64,000 nucleotides of DNA from Ectorhizobium quercum (GTDB lineage Bacteria > Pseudomonadota > Alphaproteobacteria > Rhizobiales > Rhizobiaceae): positions 682,001 through 746,000 of the forward strand of contig NZ_JANFPI010000002.1 in the NCBI RefSeq assembly GCF_026552795.1, in the 5' to 3' direction. Shown here one piece after another: positions 25,848 through 34,544 of the stretch. Below the pieces are notes generated by a model. That model was not told the origin of the DNA. It searched no databases and saw nothing but the letters and a program-made list of their open reading frames with translations. The first letter of the stretch is position 1; each line of letters starts with the position of its first letter. The translations under genes were made by a program, and so were the position numbers.

Positions 25848-25882
25848 CCGTTAGTGGACTTTTGCAACTATTTTTTTAACGG
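25848..25882. promoter_or_regulatory. Inverted repeat CCGTTA-N23-TAACGG
   Basis: Perfect 6-bp arms flank an AT-rich centre about 200 bases upstream of the MarR start codon. It could be two half-sites for the regulator. The evidence is the symmetry only. Confidence 0.25.
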
Positions 25883-25906
25883 ACTGCCACATTTTCTTGC
25901 GTTCCG

Positions 25907-25929
25907 AAAACTGCCCATCAAACGGGCAG
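25907..25929 (-). terminator. Rho-independent terminator of the fused ATPase gene
   Basis: Read on the minus strand, CTGCCC-GTTTGAT-GGGCAG is a 6-bp hairpin followed directly by TTTT. It lies about 50 bases after the ATPase stop codon and separates that gene from the MarR operon. Confidence 0.65.
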
Positions 25930-25978
25930 ATTGCACCCCGGAAAACACCGCCTCCGGGACACGCCGGAGCCGGCCCGG

Positions 25979-27613
25979 TCAGGCCGCCGGCTCCCACTCG
26001 CTGCCGGGAATGGCGGCGACGAGCTGGCGGGTATAATCGCTTTCGGGCGCACGGAAGATCTGCGACGGCGGACCGTATTCGACGATATTGCCCCGGTACA
26101 TCACCGCCACGTCGTCGCAGATCTGGCTGGCGACCCTGAGGTCGTGGGTGATGAACACCATCGCCAGCTTCATTTCCGTCTGGATTTCCGAAAGAAGCTG
26201 GAGAATCTGCGCCTGGATCGACACGTCGAGGGCGGAAACCGCCTCGTCGGCGACGATCAGCATCGGATCGAACATCAGGGCGCGGGCGATCCCGATGCGC
26301 TGGCGCTGGCCGCCGGAAAATTCGTGCGGATAGCGGTTATAGGCCCCGGCGTCGAGGCCGACGCGCTCCAAAAGCCGCATGGCCCGGGCCCGCGCCTCGT
26401 GGATGGGTGTGGCATGGGCCACCGGCCCGACGGTCAGGATGCGGCCGATCGTCTGGCGCGGATTGAGCGAGGCGAACGGGTCCTGGAAGATCATCTGGAC
26501 ATACGGCCGCATGGAACGGAACTCGTCTTCCGGCAGCGGCGCGATATCGCGGCCATTGAAGAGGATCTCGCCGGAATCGCTCGGCATCAGCTTGAGAAGC
26601 AGTCGCCCCAGCGAGGATTTGCCCGAGCCGCTCTCCCCGACCACGCCGAGCGTCCGTCCCCGGGCGATGGTGAAGGATACGTCGTTGACGGCGTTGACGA
26701 CGCGCTCCTTCGAAAAGAAGCCGCCGCCCAGCCGGTAGGTCTTGCACAGGTTGCGGACCTCCAGCACCACGGGCGTGTCGCTCTCGTTCTCGCGATCGGC
26801 GGCGCGCATGCGCGGCACGGCGGCGATCAGGCGCCTGGTATAGGGATGTTCCGGCGCCCTGAGCACCTTTTCCGCCGGCCCCTGCTCCACCAGACGCCCT
26901 TTCTCCATGACGATCACCCGGTCGGCGATCTCGGCCACGACGCCGAAATCGTGAGTGATGAACATCACGCTCATCTGCTTCTTGCGCTGGATCTTCGCGA
27001 CGAGTTCCAGGATCTGGGCCTGCGTGGTGACATCGAGCGCGGTCGTCGGCTCGTCGGCGATCAGCACCTGCGGCTCGAGCGCCAGCGCCATCGCGATCAT
27101 CACGCGCTGGCGCTGGCCGCCGGAAAGACGGAAGGGATACTGGTGCCGCATGAGCAAGGGGTCCGGCAGGCCGACCTCGGTGATCAGTTCCAGCACGCGC
27201 TTCTCGCGCTCCTCCGGCGTGCCGATCCCGTGGGCCGTCATCACCTCGGCGATCTGGTCGCCCACCGTCATCAGCGGATTGAGCGCCGAGAGCGGGTCCT
27301 GAAAGATCATCGACACGGCCCGGCCGCGCAGCGAGCGCAGCTTTTCCCTGTCGGCGGCCAGAAGGTCCGTTCCGTCGAAGCGGATGCTGCCGCCCGAAAC
27401 CTTCAGGGCAGGGGAAAGCAGCCCCATGACGGCATTGGCCGTCACCGACTTGCCCGAGCCGGACTCGCCGATGATGCAGAGGATTTCCCCCGCCTTCAGA
27501 TCGAAGGAAATATCTTCCGCCGCATAGGGACGGTCCATGTTGGGCGGCAGGCTGACGGTCAGGTTCCTGACGGAAAGAAGCGCGGGGGCTTCGGGTGCGG
27601 CAGTCTCGGTCAT
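25979..27613 (-). CDS. Fused two-domain ABC ATPase (DppD-DppF/GsiA type)
   Basis: 544 residues carrying two complete ATPase domains. Domain 1: Walker A GESGSGKSVTAN, signature LSGGQRQRV, Walker B VLIADEPTTALD. Domain 2: GESGSGKSSLGR, FSGGQRQRI, LIVADEAVSALD. Each ends with the oligopeptide-type C-terminal segment (HPYTRRL and DYTRQLVAAIPG). In Walker B of domain 2 the usual DEP is DEA. The start at 27613 has AGGGGA upstream; longer in-frame starts reach into the LysR gene. It likely powers the DppBC permeases encoded downstream, although the MarR gene and a terminator separate them. Confidence 0.93.
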   Translation of the reverse strand: MTETAAPEAPALLSVRNLTVSLPPNMDRPYAAEDISFDLKAGEILCIIGESGSGKSVTANAVMGLLSPALKVSGGSIRFDGTDLLAADREKLRSLRGRAVSMIFQDPLSALNPLMTVGDQIAEVMTAHGIGTPEEREKRVLELITEVGLPDPLLMRHQYPFRLSGGQRQRVMIAMALALEPQVLIADEPTTALDVTTQAQILELVAKIQRKKQMSVMFITHDFGVVAEIADRVIVMEKGRLVEQGPAEKVLRAPEHPYTRRLIAAVPRMRAADRENESDTPVVLEVRNLCKTYRLGGGFFSKERVVNAVNDVSFTIARGRTLGVVGESGSGKSSLGRLLLKLMPSDSGEILFNGRDIAPLPEDEFRSMRPYVQMIFQDPFASLNPRQTIGRILTVGPVAHATPIHEARARAMRLLERVGLDAGAYNRYPHEFSGGQRQRIGIARALMFDPMLIVADEAVSALDVSIQAQILQLLSEIQTEMKLAMVFITHDLRVASQICDDVAVMYRGNIVEYGPPSQIFRAPESDYTRQLVAAIPGSEWEPAA

Positions 27614-27659
27614 GCGGTTCCCCTTCTGGATCGTTATGCGCAGTTCCGGTCGATTGTCC

Positions 27660-28607
27660 TCATGCAAGAACGATGCCGTTTGCGGCCGGAGCCGATCGGA
27701 CGAGATCGAACGCTTCCCCGATACGGGGAGCCGCACGCTCCAGTTCGGAAATGAATATGCGCAATCCACGATCGCGGATTTTTTCACGGCGCATGACATA
27801 ACCGAGTTCTCGGTCGACGGGCGGCTGTAATTCCACGACGACGGTGCCGGCAGGCGTGACGCCCAACGCCGATCCGGGCAGCACCGTGCTTCCCAGGCCG
27901 GCGGCGACCAGGACCTTGATGGCTTCCACGCTGCCCAGTTCCATGATGGGTTTGGGCTCGACGCCCGCCCTCTGGAACCAGCCGTCCGTGATGGCGCGGC
28001 TCTGGCCGCCGGTCTCGTAGAGGATAAGGGGGAGAGTTCCCAGTTCTTCCGGCGCGATGGCGCGGCGATGGCTGCGTGCCGCTTCGGGAAGAAGGGCGAC
28101 CAGCGGATCGAATGCAAGGTGAGTGGCGCTGAGCGACGGCCCGACCGATCGCGGCATCGTCACCAGCGCGATATCGAGATCGCCCGCTTCGAGGCGCTGC
28201 AAAAGATCGGCGGTATTCCCGATGGAAACCGAAATATTCAGCCCGGGCATGGCCTGCTTCGATCCGTGAAGCACGCCCGGCAGGATGTATATGCACGCCG
28301 TCGCTCCGGTCCCGACCCGCACCCGGCCGGTCTCGCCCGACCGATGCTCCAGCATGCTGGCCACCGCGTCGTCGGCCGCCGCCAGCGCCCGCTGCGCCGG
28401 CTCCAGAAGCGATCGGCCGGCAGGGGTCAGGATGAACCGGCCCGCCGCACGGTCGAACAGCCTGACGTCCAGAACGCGCTCAAGCTCGCGCAGTTGCTGG
28501 CTTGCCGCCGGCTGCGTCAGCCCGACCGCCCGGGCGGCCAGTGAAACGCTGGCCGTCTCGACGATAGCAAGAAAGGTGCGAAGCTGGCGAAGGGTCGGAT
28601 GCCGCAT
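27660..28607 (-). CDS. LysR-family transcriptional regulator
   Basis: 315 residues. N-terminal helix-turn-helix LRQLRTFLAIVETASVSLAARAVGLTQPAASQQL, then a periplasmic-binding-protein-like effector domain. It lies 46 bases upstream of the fused ATPase gene on the same strand and diverges from the acetyltransferase at 28735. A 7-bp inverted repeat (GCCGCAT/ATGCGGC, 28601-28631) includes its own start codon. It may control the importer ATPase or the acetyltransferase. Confidence 0.92.
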   Translation of the reverse strand: MRHPTLRQLRTFLAIVETASVSLAARAVGLTQPAASQQLRELERVLDVRLFDRAAGRFILTPAGRSLLEPAQRALAAADDAVASMLEHRSGETGRVRVGTGATACIYILPGVLHGSKQAMPGLNISVSIGNTADLLQRLEAGDLDIALVTMPRSVGPSLSATHLAFDPLVALLPEAARSHRRAIAPEELGTLPLILYETGGQSRAITDGWFQRAGVEPKPIMELGSVEAIKVLVAAGLGSTVLPGSALGVTPAGTVVVELQPPVDRELGYVMRREKIRDRGLRIFISELERAAPRIGEAFDLVRSAPAANGIVLA

Positions 28608-28734
28608 ACCGAAATATTATACCAATGCGGCGTATTGAAAAGTTTTTCTTCTGCCCGATGGCGGTTTTGTCTTACGCTCCGGCCCATTCACGCCCCAGCG
28701 CCGACCCGGCCCAGCGACAAGGAACGACGACCAG

Positions 28735-29283
28735 ATGACCAGTCCCGCGCCCTCGATTTCCACAGGCAAGACCGTCGAGTTGAGACGTCTGGCAGCATCG
28801 GACTCCATTACGGAACTGACGGACCTCCTTCACCGGGCCTATGCGCGGCTGGCGGCGATGGGCCTGCGCTACATGGCGACGCACCAGTCCGAGACCGTAA
28901 CGCTGGAGCGGATCGATCAGGGCGAATGCTATGTGGCCGTGGCGGAGGGACGTCTCGTCGGCACGATCGTTTTCAAGGAAGCGGCACGCACGGCCGGCTC
29001 TCCCTGGCTGGATCGACCGGAAATCGCAAGCCTCGGCCAGTTCGCCGTCGATCCGGGCCTGCAAGCGCAGGGTCTGGGCAGGCGTCTGCTGGATTTCGTG
29101 GAAGGACGCGCGCGCCAAACCGGAGCCCGGGAGATCGCGCTCGACACGGCTGAGCCCGCCACGCATCTCGTTCAATGGTACGGGCGGTGCGGCTACAGGT
29201 TGATCGAGCATGTGCGATGGAGCCACACCAACTATCGCAGCGTGATCATGAGCAAGCCTCTCGGCCCGGCCGTAACGCCGTGA
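28735..29283 (+). CDS. GNAT-family N-acetyltransferase
   Basis: 182 residues. The acetyl-CoA pyrophosphate loop is VDPGLQAQGLGRRLLDFVE (about residues 103-121), the standard motif A of GNAT enzymes, and WYGRCGY near the C-terminus is motif B. It diverges from the LysR gene across 127 bases. The acceptor is not predictable. Confidence 0.87.
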   Translation: MTSPAPSISTGKTVELRRLAASDSITELTDLLHRAYARLAAMGLRYMATHQSETVTLERIDQGECYVAVAEGRLVGTIVFKEAARTAGSPWLDRPEIASLGQFAVDPGLQAQGLGRRLLDFVEGRARQTGAREIALDTAEPATHLVQWYGRCGYRLIEHVRWSHTNYRSVIMSKPLGPAVTP

Positions 29284-29315
29284 AATCCGGCCACTTCCCG
29301 TTCCACCCCCCCTGC

Positions 29316-29347
29316 CCGGGCGGCCCGCAGCCCTGCCTGCCGCCCGG
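29316..29347. terminator. Hairpin after the acetyltransferase gene
   Basis: CCGGGCGGC and GCCGCCCGG form a perfect 9-bp stem with a 14-base loop, 33 bases after the acetyltransferase stop. No T-run is present. Confidence 0.4.
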
Positions 29348-29486
29348 CAAACCGGACCGTGTTACGGGCGAGACGGCGGGAAGGTCGTATCGCCACGCCG
29401 ACCCTGCTCTTTAGCGGGAGCGAACCGGCGCGAGCATGTATATAATCTTCCGGCCATGCCCTGCGAATCCGAGAGGTGCGAGACGA

Positions 29487-30635
29487 ATGAAAGACCAGAA
29501 CCGGCCGACGCGCCGCTTGCAGGCCCTGCGACGGCGACGGCGGTTGACGCCGCCGGGCGCACCGCCCGGCACGCTGATTGAGAACCCTGACGCGCCTCAT
29601 CCGAAAATCCAGTGCATCGCCTTCGGCCCCGGCGGCCTGACGGAAACGGACGTCGCCTCCGCCGATGACGTGCCTGCCCTGGCGGATGGCCAGACGGTCC
29701 GCTGGATCAACGTGGATGGCGTCAGCGACACAGGCACGGTCCAGAAGATCGGCCGGGCCTTCGGGCTGCATCCGCTGGCGCTGGAAGATATTGTCGACGC
29801 TCACCAGCGGCCGAAGGTCGATATCTACGAGGAACATCTTCTCATCATAGCGCGGATGCCTGTCGGCCACCCGGTCGACGGCAATGGCGACACAGCCGGC
29901 GCAAAACTGGAAACGGAGCAGGTGGCCATATGCCTCGGCCGCGATTTCGTCGTCACCTTCCAGGAACAGCCCGGAGATGCCTTCGATCCCGTCCGGCGGC
30001 GACTGCGCGCGGCCGACGGCCAGTTTCGCGCCCGCGGGGCGGATTATCTCGCCTATGCGCTGATCGACGCCGCGACAGACGTCTTCTTTCCCCTGCTGGA
30101 AGTCTATGGCGAACAGGTCGAGGACCTCGAGAACCAGGTCGTCGAACAGCCCGAAATCAGCCAGATCGGCCGCATTCACGACCTGAAACGCAATCTCCTG
30201 ACGGCGCGGCGTGCCGTCTGGCCCCAGCGCGAGATGCTGAATGCGCTGGTGCGCGACGAATCGCCGTTCTTCCGCGCCCAGACCCGGGTCTATCTGCGGG
30301 ACTGCTATGACCACACGATCCAGCTCATCGACATGATCGAAACCTATCGCGAAATCGCCTCCGGCCTGATCGACATCCATCTGTCCAGCGTCAGCAACCG
30401 GATGAACGAGGTGATGAAGGTGCTGACGATCATCTCCACGATCTTCATCCCGCTGTCCTTCATCGTCGGCGTCTACGGCATGAACTTCGATCCGGAAGTC
30501 AGCCCGTGGAACATGCCGGAACTGGGCTGGCGTTACGGCTACCCGGCCGTCCTGCTCTTCATGATGACGATTGCGGGCGGACTGGTATGGTCGTTCTGGC
30601 GACGGGGATGGATCGGCAAGGACGGCAGGCGTTAG
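29487..30635 (+). CDS. CorA-family divalent cation transporter (ZntB-like)
   Basis: 382 residues. A basic N-terminal head (RRLQALRRRRR) precedes the cytoplasmic funnel domain and two C-terminal membrane helices. The pore motif YGMNF (GMN signature) follows the first helix, and the chain ends basic (FWRRGWIGKDGRR), as in CorA/ZntB. The ATG at 29487 has GAGAGG 10 bases upstream. The family moves Mg2+, Co2+ or Zn2+; direction and metal are not decided by sequence. Confidence 0.9.
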   Translation: MKDQNRPTRRLQALRRRRRLTPPGAPPGTLIENPDAPHPKIQCIAFGPGGLTETDVASADDVPALADGQTVRWINVDGVSDTGTVQKIGRAFGLHPLALEDIVDAHQRPKVDIYEEHLLIIARMPVGHPVDGNGDTAGAKLETEQVAICLGRDFVVTFQEQPGDAFDPVRRRLRAADGQFRARGADYLAYALIDAATDVFFPLLEVYGEQVEDLENQVVEQPEISQIGRIHDLKRNLLTARRAVWPQREMLNALVRDESPFFRAQTRVYLRDCYDHTIQLIDMIETYREIASGLIDIHLSSVSNRMNEVMKVLTIISTIFIPLSFIVGVYGMNFDPEVSPWNMPELGWRYGYPAVLLFMMTIAGGLVWSFWRRGWIGKDGRR

Positions 30636-30778
30636 GGTCCGTAGTCAATCAGGCTGTGTGTTCCGCCGGCCGGGATGAGCCGCGCGCCATCGCCGCCACA
30701 GGTTGACGACACCCGAAAAATCGGGCTGTTCGACAGATCCCTGCGGCCAGCCCGCGAGACGAAGAAAGGGAGTTCGGG

Positions 30779-31261
30779 ATGAGCGTCGCCTTCACCAAGG
30801 AAGAAAGTGCCGAAACGGCATCAGAAACGCTGCTGCCCGACCGACCGGTTTCGCCGCATCCGAACCTCGTGACGGAAGAGGGATTGAAGGCGCTGCAATG
30901 GCAGTTGAAGCAGGCGCGCGAGGCCTGCGAGGCCGCTGCCACGATCGAGGACATAAACGAGCGCCGGCGGCAGACGGCAGCCCCCTTGCGCGACCTGCGC
31001 TATTTTGCGGAACGGGTGCGCACGGCTCAGCTCATGCCCGCTCCGGCGTCCCGCGACGTTGTCGCCTTCGGCAGCACGGTCAGCTTCAGCCGCGACGACG
31101 GGCCGGTGCAGACCTACCGCATCGTGGGAGAGGACGAAGCCGACCCGAAAGCCGGCACGATCTCCTACGTTTCGCCGGTGGCGAGGGCTCTCATGGGCAA
31201 GGCGGTCGGCGATGTCGTCAGCCTCGGCGACCGGGAACTGGAAATCACCGCCATCGCATAG
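30779..31261 (+). CDS. GreA/GreB-family transcription factor with shortened coiled coil
   Basis: 160 residues. AGGGAG precedes the ATG. The C-terminal FKBP-like domain is clear (TYRIVGEDEADPKAGTISY, VARALMGKAVGDVV). The N-terminal coiled coil is about ten residues shorter than in E. coli GreA, and the acidic tip that GreA inserts into the RNA polymerase secondary channel (the DLKENAEY region) has no counterpart; INERRRQTAAPLRDLRY stands there. It is therefore unlikely to stimulate transcript cleavage like GreA. It may compete for the channel or act as a stress regulator. The housekeeping greA is presumably elsewhere. Confidence 0.85.
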   Translation: MSVAFTKEESAETASETLLPDRPVSPHPNLVTEEGLKALQWQLKQAREACEAAATIEDINERRRQTAAPLRDLRYFAERVRTAQLMPAPASRDVVAFGSTVSFSRDDGPVQTYRIVGEDEADPKAGTISYVSPVARALMGKAVGDVVSLGDRELEITAIA

Positions 31262-31283
31262 AGCGCGAGGACCCGGCCTGTCT

Positions 31284-32228
31284 TCAGGACAGGCAAAGGG
31301 GCTGGCCCGTCGCGACAGCGCCGGCAGGCGCATCGATCTGCTGGAGCCGTTTCGCGATCCAGTCGACGAAGACGCGGACCTTGTTGGAAACGTGCCGCGT
31401 GCCCGGATAGACGATATAGAGCGGTATGCTCTCGCATTCCCAATCCGTCAGCACCGGCACGAGTTCGCCCTTCGCCAGCGCCTCGCCAATGAAGAAGGGC
31501 ACCGACTGGATGACGCCGATGCCGGCCAGGCCGGCATTCACATAGGTTCGGTGATCGTTGACCGAGATCACATAGCGCGGGTCGATCTCGTGAAACTCGT
31601 CGCCGCGCCGGAAGTCCATCTGCCAGACGCGGCCTGTCGGCGCATTGAGATAGCCGACGCAATGATGTGTCGTCGCAAGCTCCTGCGGATGCGTTGGCGT
31701 GCCGAAATTCTCCAGATAGAACGGCGCCGCATAGCAGCGAAGCTTCAATTCGCCGACCTTGCGGGCCACCAGCGACTGGTCCGCGGGCGTGCCGCCGCGC
31801 AGCGCGCAGTCGACGTTCTCGGCGATGTAATCCACCAGTCGGTCGCCGATGCCGATATCGAGCTGGATCTGCGGGTAACGGGCATGGAAGTCGCAAATGC
31901 CGGGCAGCACGATCGTGTCGGCGAAGGCGCCTGCCATTTCCACCCGCAGCCGGCCGCTGGGCTGCGCCTGTGCGAGCGAGAGGCTGCCGTCGAGTTCGTC
32001 CAGTTCGGCGAGGATCTGCGTGGCGCGCTCGTAGTAGAGCGCCCCGTCCGTCGTCACCATCACGCGGCGGGTCGTGCGGTTGAGCAGCCGGGTTCTCAGA
32101 TGCGTCTCCAGCGACCGGACCATATTGGTCACGGTCGTCTTCGGCATGTTCAGCGCCGCCGCCGCCCGGGTGAAATTGCCCAGTTCCACCACACGCACGA
32201 AAACCCGCATTGCCGAAAGCTGATCCAT
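31284..32228 (-). CDS. LysR-family regulator, divergent from the hydrolase-RND genes
   Basis: 314 residues from the ATG at 32228 (MDQLSAMRVFVRVVELGNF). Helix-turn-helix FTRAAAALNMPKTTVTNMVRSLE, then the effector domain. It diverges from the hydrolase homologue and RND efflux genes starting at 32375, the usual layout for a local activator of an efflux pump. Candidate binding sites with TTCC/GGAA symmetry lie at 32261-32321. Confidence 0.92.
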   Translation of the reverse strand: MDQLSAMRVFVRVVELGNFTRAAAALNMPKTTVTNMVRSLETHLRTRLLNRTTRRVMVTTDGALYYERATQILAELDELDGSLSLAQAQPSGRLRVEMAGAFADTIVLPGICDFHARYPQIQLDIGIGDRLVDYIAENVDCALRGGTPADQSLVARKVGELKLRCYAAPFYLENFGTPTHPQELATTHHCVGYLNAPTGRVWQMDFRRGDEFHEIDPRYVISVNDHRTYVNAGLAGIGVIQSVPFFIGEALAKGELVPVLTDWECESIPLYIVYPGTRHVSNKVRVFVDWIAKRLQQIDAPAGAVATGQPLCLS

Positions 32229-32260
32229 GAACGTGCCGCTCCTTGTGCACCGCAACATTG

Positions 32261-32321
32261 TTCCTGATTTTGGAATAGTGTTGCCCAAATTTTCATGCTT
32301 CTCATATCTCGACGGAACAAT
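32261..32321. promoter_or_regulatory. Candidate LysR sites between regulator and efflux genes
   Basis: TTCC-N7-GGAA at 32261-32275 is a palindrome, and ATTGTTCC at 32257-32264 is repeated inverted as GGAACAAT at 32314-32321. Two related sites about 50 bases apart are the usual arrangement for a LysR tetramer. Confidence 0.4.
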
Positions 32322-32374
32322 AATATGGAAAGCAACGGGGCGGCAAGTGGGTTCCGGCAACGGGCGAGCGTTCC

Positions 32375-33172
32375 ATGAAAGCTGAGTGGCAGGAGATGCG
32401 GATCGGACCGGCGGCGACGGAGCCGGCTTTCGTACGGATCTACGATGGCGGCGCCCACGCCAGGACGGCACCGGTGGTGCTCTATCTCGGCGGCGGCGCT
32501 TTCCAGCGCGCCGAGCGGCCAGAGACGGAAACGCCCGTGGCGCGGCGGCTTGCCGAATGCGGCGCCTTCGTGATGGAGGCCGATTGCACCGGCGCTTCGT
32601 CGAACATCTTTCCGGAGGCGCTGGAACGGACCTTCGGGCTTCTGGCGAGCCTCAACGCCTGCCGCAAGACGTTCGGCGGCACGAAATCGCCGCTGCTGAT
32701 CGCCGGCGAGGAGGCCGGCGGCAACATCGCGGCGGGCGTGGCGCTCAAGGCGCGCGACCAGATGCCGGGCGAGCTGCGCGGGCAGATTTTGCTGTCGCCG
32801 ATGCTCGATCCGCTGATGGTCTCCGGGTCGATCCGCCGGGCCGACGAGATCGGCATGCTGCGCCGCTGGTCGGACGGGTGGAGCCGCTACCTGCGCGCCG
32901 CCTGCGGCCTGTTCCACCCCTATGCGGCCCCGTGCCAATGCACGCGGCTGGCAAGGGTGGCCCCGGCGCTGGTCATGACGGCGGATGACGATCCGCTGCG
33001 CGACGAGACGCTGGGTTATGCCGACCGCCTCGCCGCCGCCGGTGTCGCCGTGCGGCGGCAGGTGCTGCCCGCCGGCTCCGGCTGGACGGGCCTTTACAGA
33101 AATGAAGAAGGGCCGTGGCTCGACGCCGTGGCAGACGCATTCTCGTCCTTCGTCGATACTTTGAAGCATTGA
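32375..33172 (+). CDS. Alpha/beta-hydrolase fold protein lacking the catalytic triad (pseudo-hydrolase)
   Basis: 265 residues resembling the hormone-sensitive-lipase group (alpha/beta-hydrolase fold-3). The nucleophile elbow reads GEEAGGN (111-117), where family members read GDSAGGN, so the catalytic serine is glutamate (E113). The oxyanion motif HGGG is LGGG (38-41). The acid segment TADDDPLRDE (203-211) is kept, but the region that carries the histidine reads PAGSGW and has none. The fold is kept and catalysis should be lost. It lies between a LysR gene and RND efflux genes, so a binding or sensing role is possible. The reading frame is intact, so this is not simple decay. Confidence 0.75.
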   Translation: MKAEWQEMRIGPAATEPAFVRIYDGGAHARTAPVVLYLGGGAFQRAERPETETPVARRLAECGAFVMEADCTGASSNIFPEALERTFGLLASLNACRKTFGGTKSPLLIAGEEAGGNIAAGVALKARDQMPGELRGQILLSPMLDPLMVSGSIRRADEIGMLRRWSDGWSRYLRAACGLFHPYAAPCQCTRLARVAPALVMTADDDPLRDETLGYADRLAAAGVAVRRQVLPAGSGWTGLYRNEEGPWLDAVADAFSSFVDTLKH

Positions 33173-33198
33173 CCGCATGACGTTTAGAACCAACTGAC

Positions 33199-33228
33199 GG
33201 CTCCTTTTCCCGCGAGGAGCCCAAGGAG
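33199..33228 (+). promoter_or_regulatory. Two alternative RNA hairpins at the RND adaptor ribosome-binding site
   Basis: GGCTCCT (33199-33205) can pair with AGGAGCC (33215-33221). The same CTCCTT (33201-33206) is also complementary to the true ribosome-binding site AAGGAG (33223-33228). The pairings exclude each other, so translation of the adaptor could be tuned by the fold. The complementarity is seen; the function is inferred. Confidence 0.35.
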
Positions 33229-33236
33229 AGAAAAAC

Positions 33237-34418
33237 ATGACCGCCAGAAGAAACCGCTGGGCCCTGTGGGGCACCGGCACCGCCATCCTTTTGTCCTCCG
33301 TTGGCGTGGCCGTCCACTTCGACCTCCCCTCCGACGCGCGCGCCGCGACGGAGGAAGCGGCGGCACCGCCCGCCGTTCCCGTCACCGTCGCGACGCTGCG
33401 GCCGGAAAACATCACCACCTGGCAGGAGTTTTCCGGCCGTCTGGAGGCTGTCGACCGGGTGGAGATCCGCTCGCGCGTCGCCGGCGAGATCCGCTCCGTC
33501 CATTTCCGCGAAGGCGGTCTGGTGAAGACCGGCGATCCGCTGATTTCCGTCGACCCCGCCCCCTTCGAGGCGGCGGTGGCGCAGGCCGATGCACAGGTGA
33601 CGGCGGCGCGGGCGCGTCTCGATCTCGCGGATATCGAGCTTGAACGCGGCAAGGTGCTTTCGACCGGCAACACGATTTCGCGCAGCGAGTTTTCCCAGCG
33701 CGAAAGCGCAAGGGCGCAGGCCGATGCCGCATTGCGCTCCGCCGAGGCGACGCTGCGCATTGCAAAACTCGATCTCGGCTATACCGAAATCCGCGCGCCG
33801 ATCGCGGGCCGGGCCGGCAAACTCGAAATCACGCCCGGCAACCTGATCGCCGCCGGCGCGGCCTCTCCCGTGCTGATGACGCTGGTTTCCGTCGATCCGG
33901 TCTATGCGAGCTTCAACGTATCGGAAGACATGGCCGCCCGCATGCTGGAGGCCCTGCCCGCGAAAGAAGGCATGCCGGCCATCGAGCAGGTGCCGGTCGA
34001 GATCACCGTGCTCGGCGACGGCAAGGTTCCGGTGCGCGGCAGCCTCCAGTTCGTGGACAACGAGGTGGACAGGACCAGCGGCACGGTCCGCCTGCGCGCC
34101 GTCTTCGCCAATCCGGAAGGGCGGCTCATTCCCGGCCAGTTCGTGCGCATCCGCCTGGGCGAACCGAAGGCGGAAGACCGGCTGGCCGTCAGCGAACGCG
34201 CCATCGGCACCGATCAGGACAAGAAATTCGTTCTGGTGGTCGGCACGGACAATGTCGCCTCCTATCGCCAGATCGAACTCGGCGCGAAGGTCGAAGGCAA
34301 GCGCATCGTGGAAAAAGGCCTGAACGCCGGCGAACGCATCGTCGTCAACGGTTTGCAGCGCATACGCCCCGGCGCGGCCGTCACCCCCACCGAAGACGGC
34401 GAAGTCGCCCGCCAGTAA
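33237..34418 (+). CDS. RND efflux periplasmic adaptor (MexE/AcrA family)
   Basis: 393 residues. AAGGAG precedes the ATG. An N-terminal hydrophobic segment (ALWGTGTAILLSSVGVAV) has no cysteine for lipidation. The lipoyl-type half motifs VEIRSRVAGEIRSVHFREGG and TEIRAPIAGRAGKLEITPGN flank an alpha-hairpin of about 65 residues, then beta-barrel and membrane-proximal domains. The short hairpin fits the MexE type. It pairs with the pump gene at 34545. No outer-membrane channel gene is present, so a TolC-like protein from elsewhere must serve. Confidence 0.93.
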   Translation: MTARRNRWALWGTGTAILLSSVGVAVHFDLPSDARAATEEAAAPPAVPVTVATLRPENITTWQEFSGRLEAVDRVEIRSRVAGEIRSVHFREGGLVKTGDPLISVDPAPFEAAVAQADAQVTAARARLDLADIELERGKVLSTGNTISRSEFSQRESARAQADAALRSAEATLRIAKLDLGYTEIRAPIAGRAGKLEITPGNLIAAGAASPVLMTLVSVDPVYASFNVSEDMAARMLEALPAKEGMPAIEQVPVEITVLGDGKVPVRGSLQFVDNEVDRTSGTVRLRAVFANPEGRLIPGQFVRIRLGEPKAEDRLAVSERAIGTDQDKKFVLVVGTDNVASYRQIELGAKVEGKRIVEKGLNAGERIVVNGLQRIRPGAAVTPTEDGEVARQ

Positions 34419-34424
34419 GGGCCT

Positions 34425-34446
34425 GCCGGCGGGACATCCCGCCGGC
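34425..34446 (+). terminator. Hairpin between RND adaptor and pump genes
   Basis: GCCGGCGGG-ACAT-CCCGCCGGC is a perfect 9-bp stem with a 4-base loop, 6 bases after the adaptor stop. There is no T-run. It probably protects the adaptor mRNA or lowers pump expression and need not be a full stop. Confidence 0.45.
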
Positions 34447-34544
34447 CCCGTTCCCAGCCATTGCCGGTCATGACACCCGGTCCGGCTCCCTCGGCCGGAC
34501 GCGTCCGGCCTCGTCCATCGTTCAAAGCCCGGAGGGCTTCGCAA

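Larger units (their letters stand above)
25653..25978. promoter_or_regulatory. Gap between ATPase gene and MarR operon
   Basis: 326 AT-richer bases without a protein-like frame. It holds the terminator of the upstream ATPase gene (25907-25929), a CCGTTA/TAACGG inverted repeat (25848-25882), a run of seven T at 25871-25877, and presumably the MarR operon promoter, which I cannot place with confidence. Confidence 0.55.

Noticed and set aside
25979-28117. Longer start for the fused ATPase reaching into the LysR gene
   Set aside because: The added 168 residues are out-of-frame LysR sequence; the ATG at 27613 has a good ribosome-binding site.
34425-34446. True operon end between RND adaptor and pump
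   Set aside because: The hairpin is strong but has no T-run, and adaptor and pump must be made together, so full termination is unlikely.
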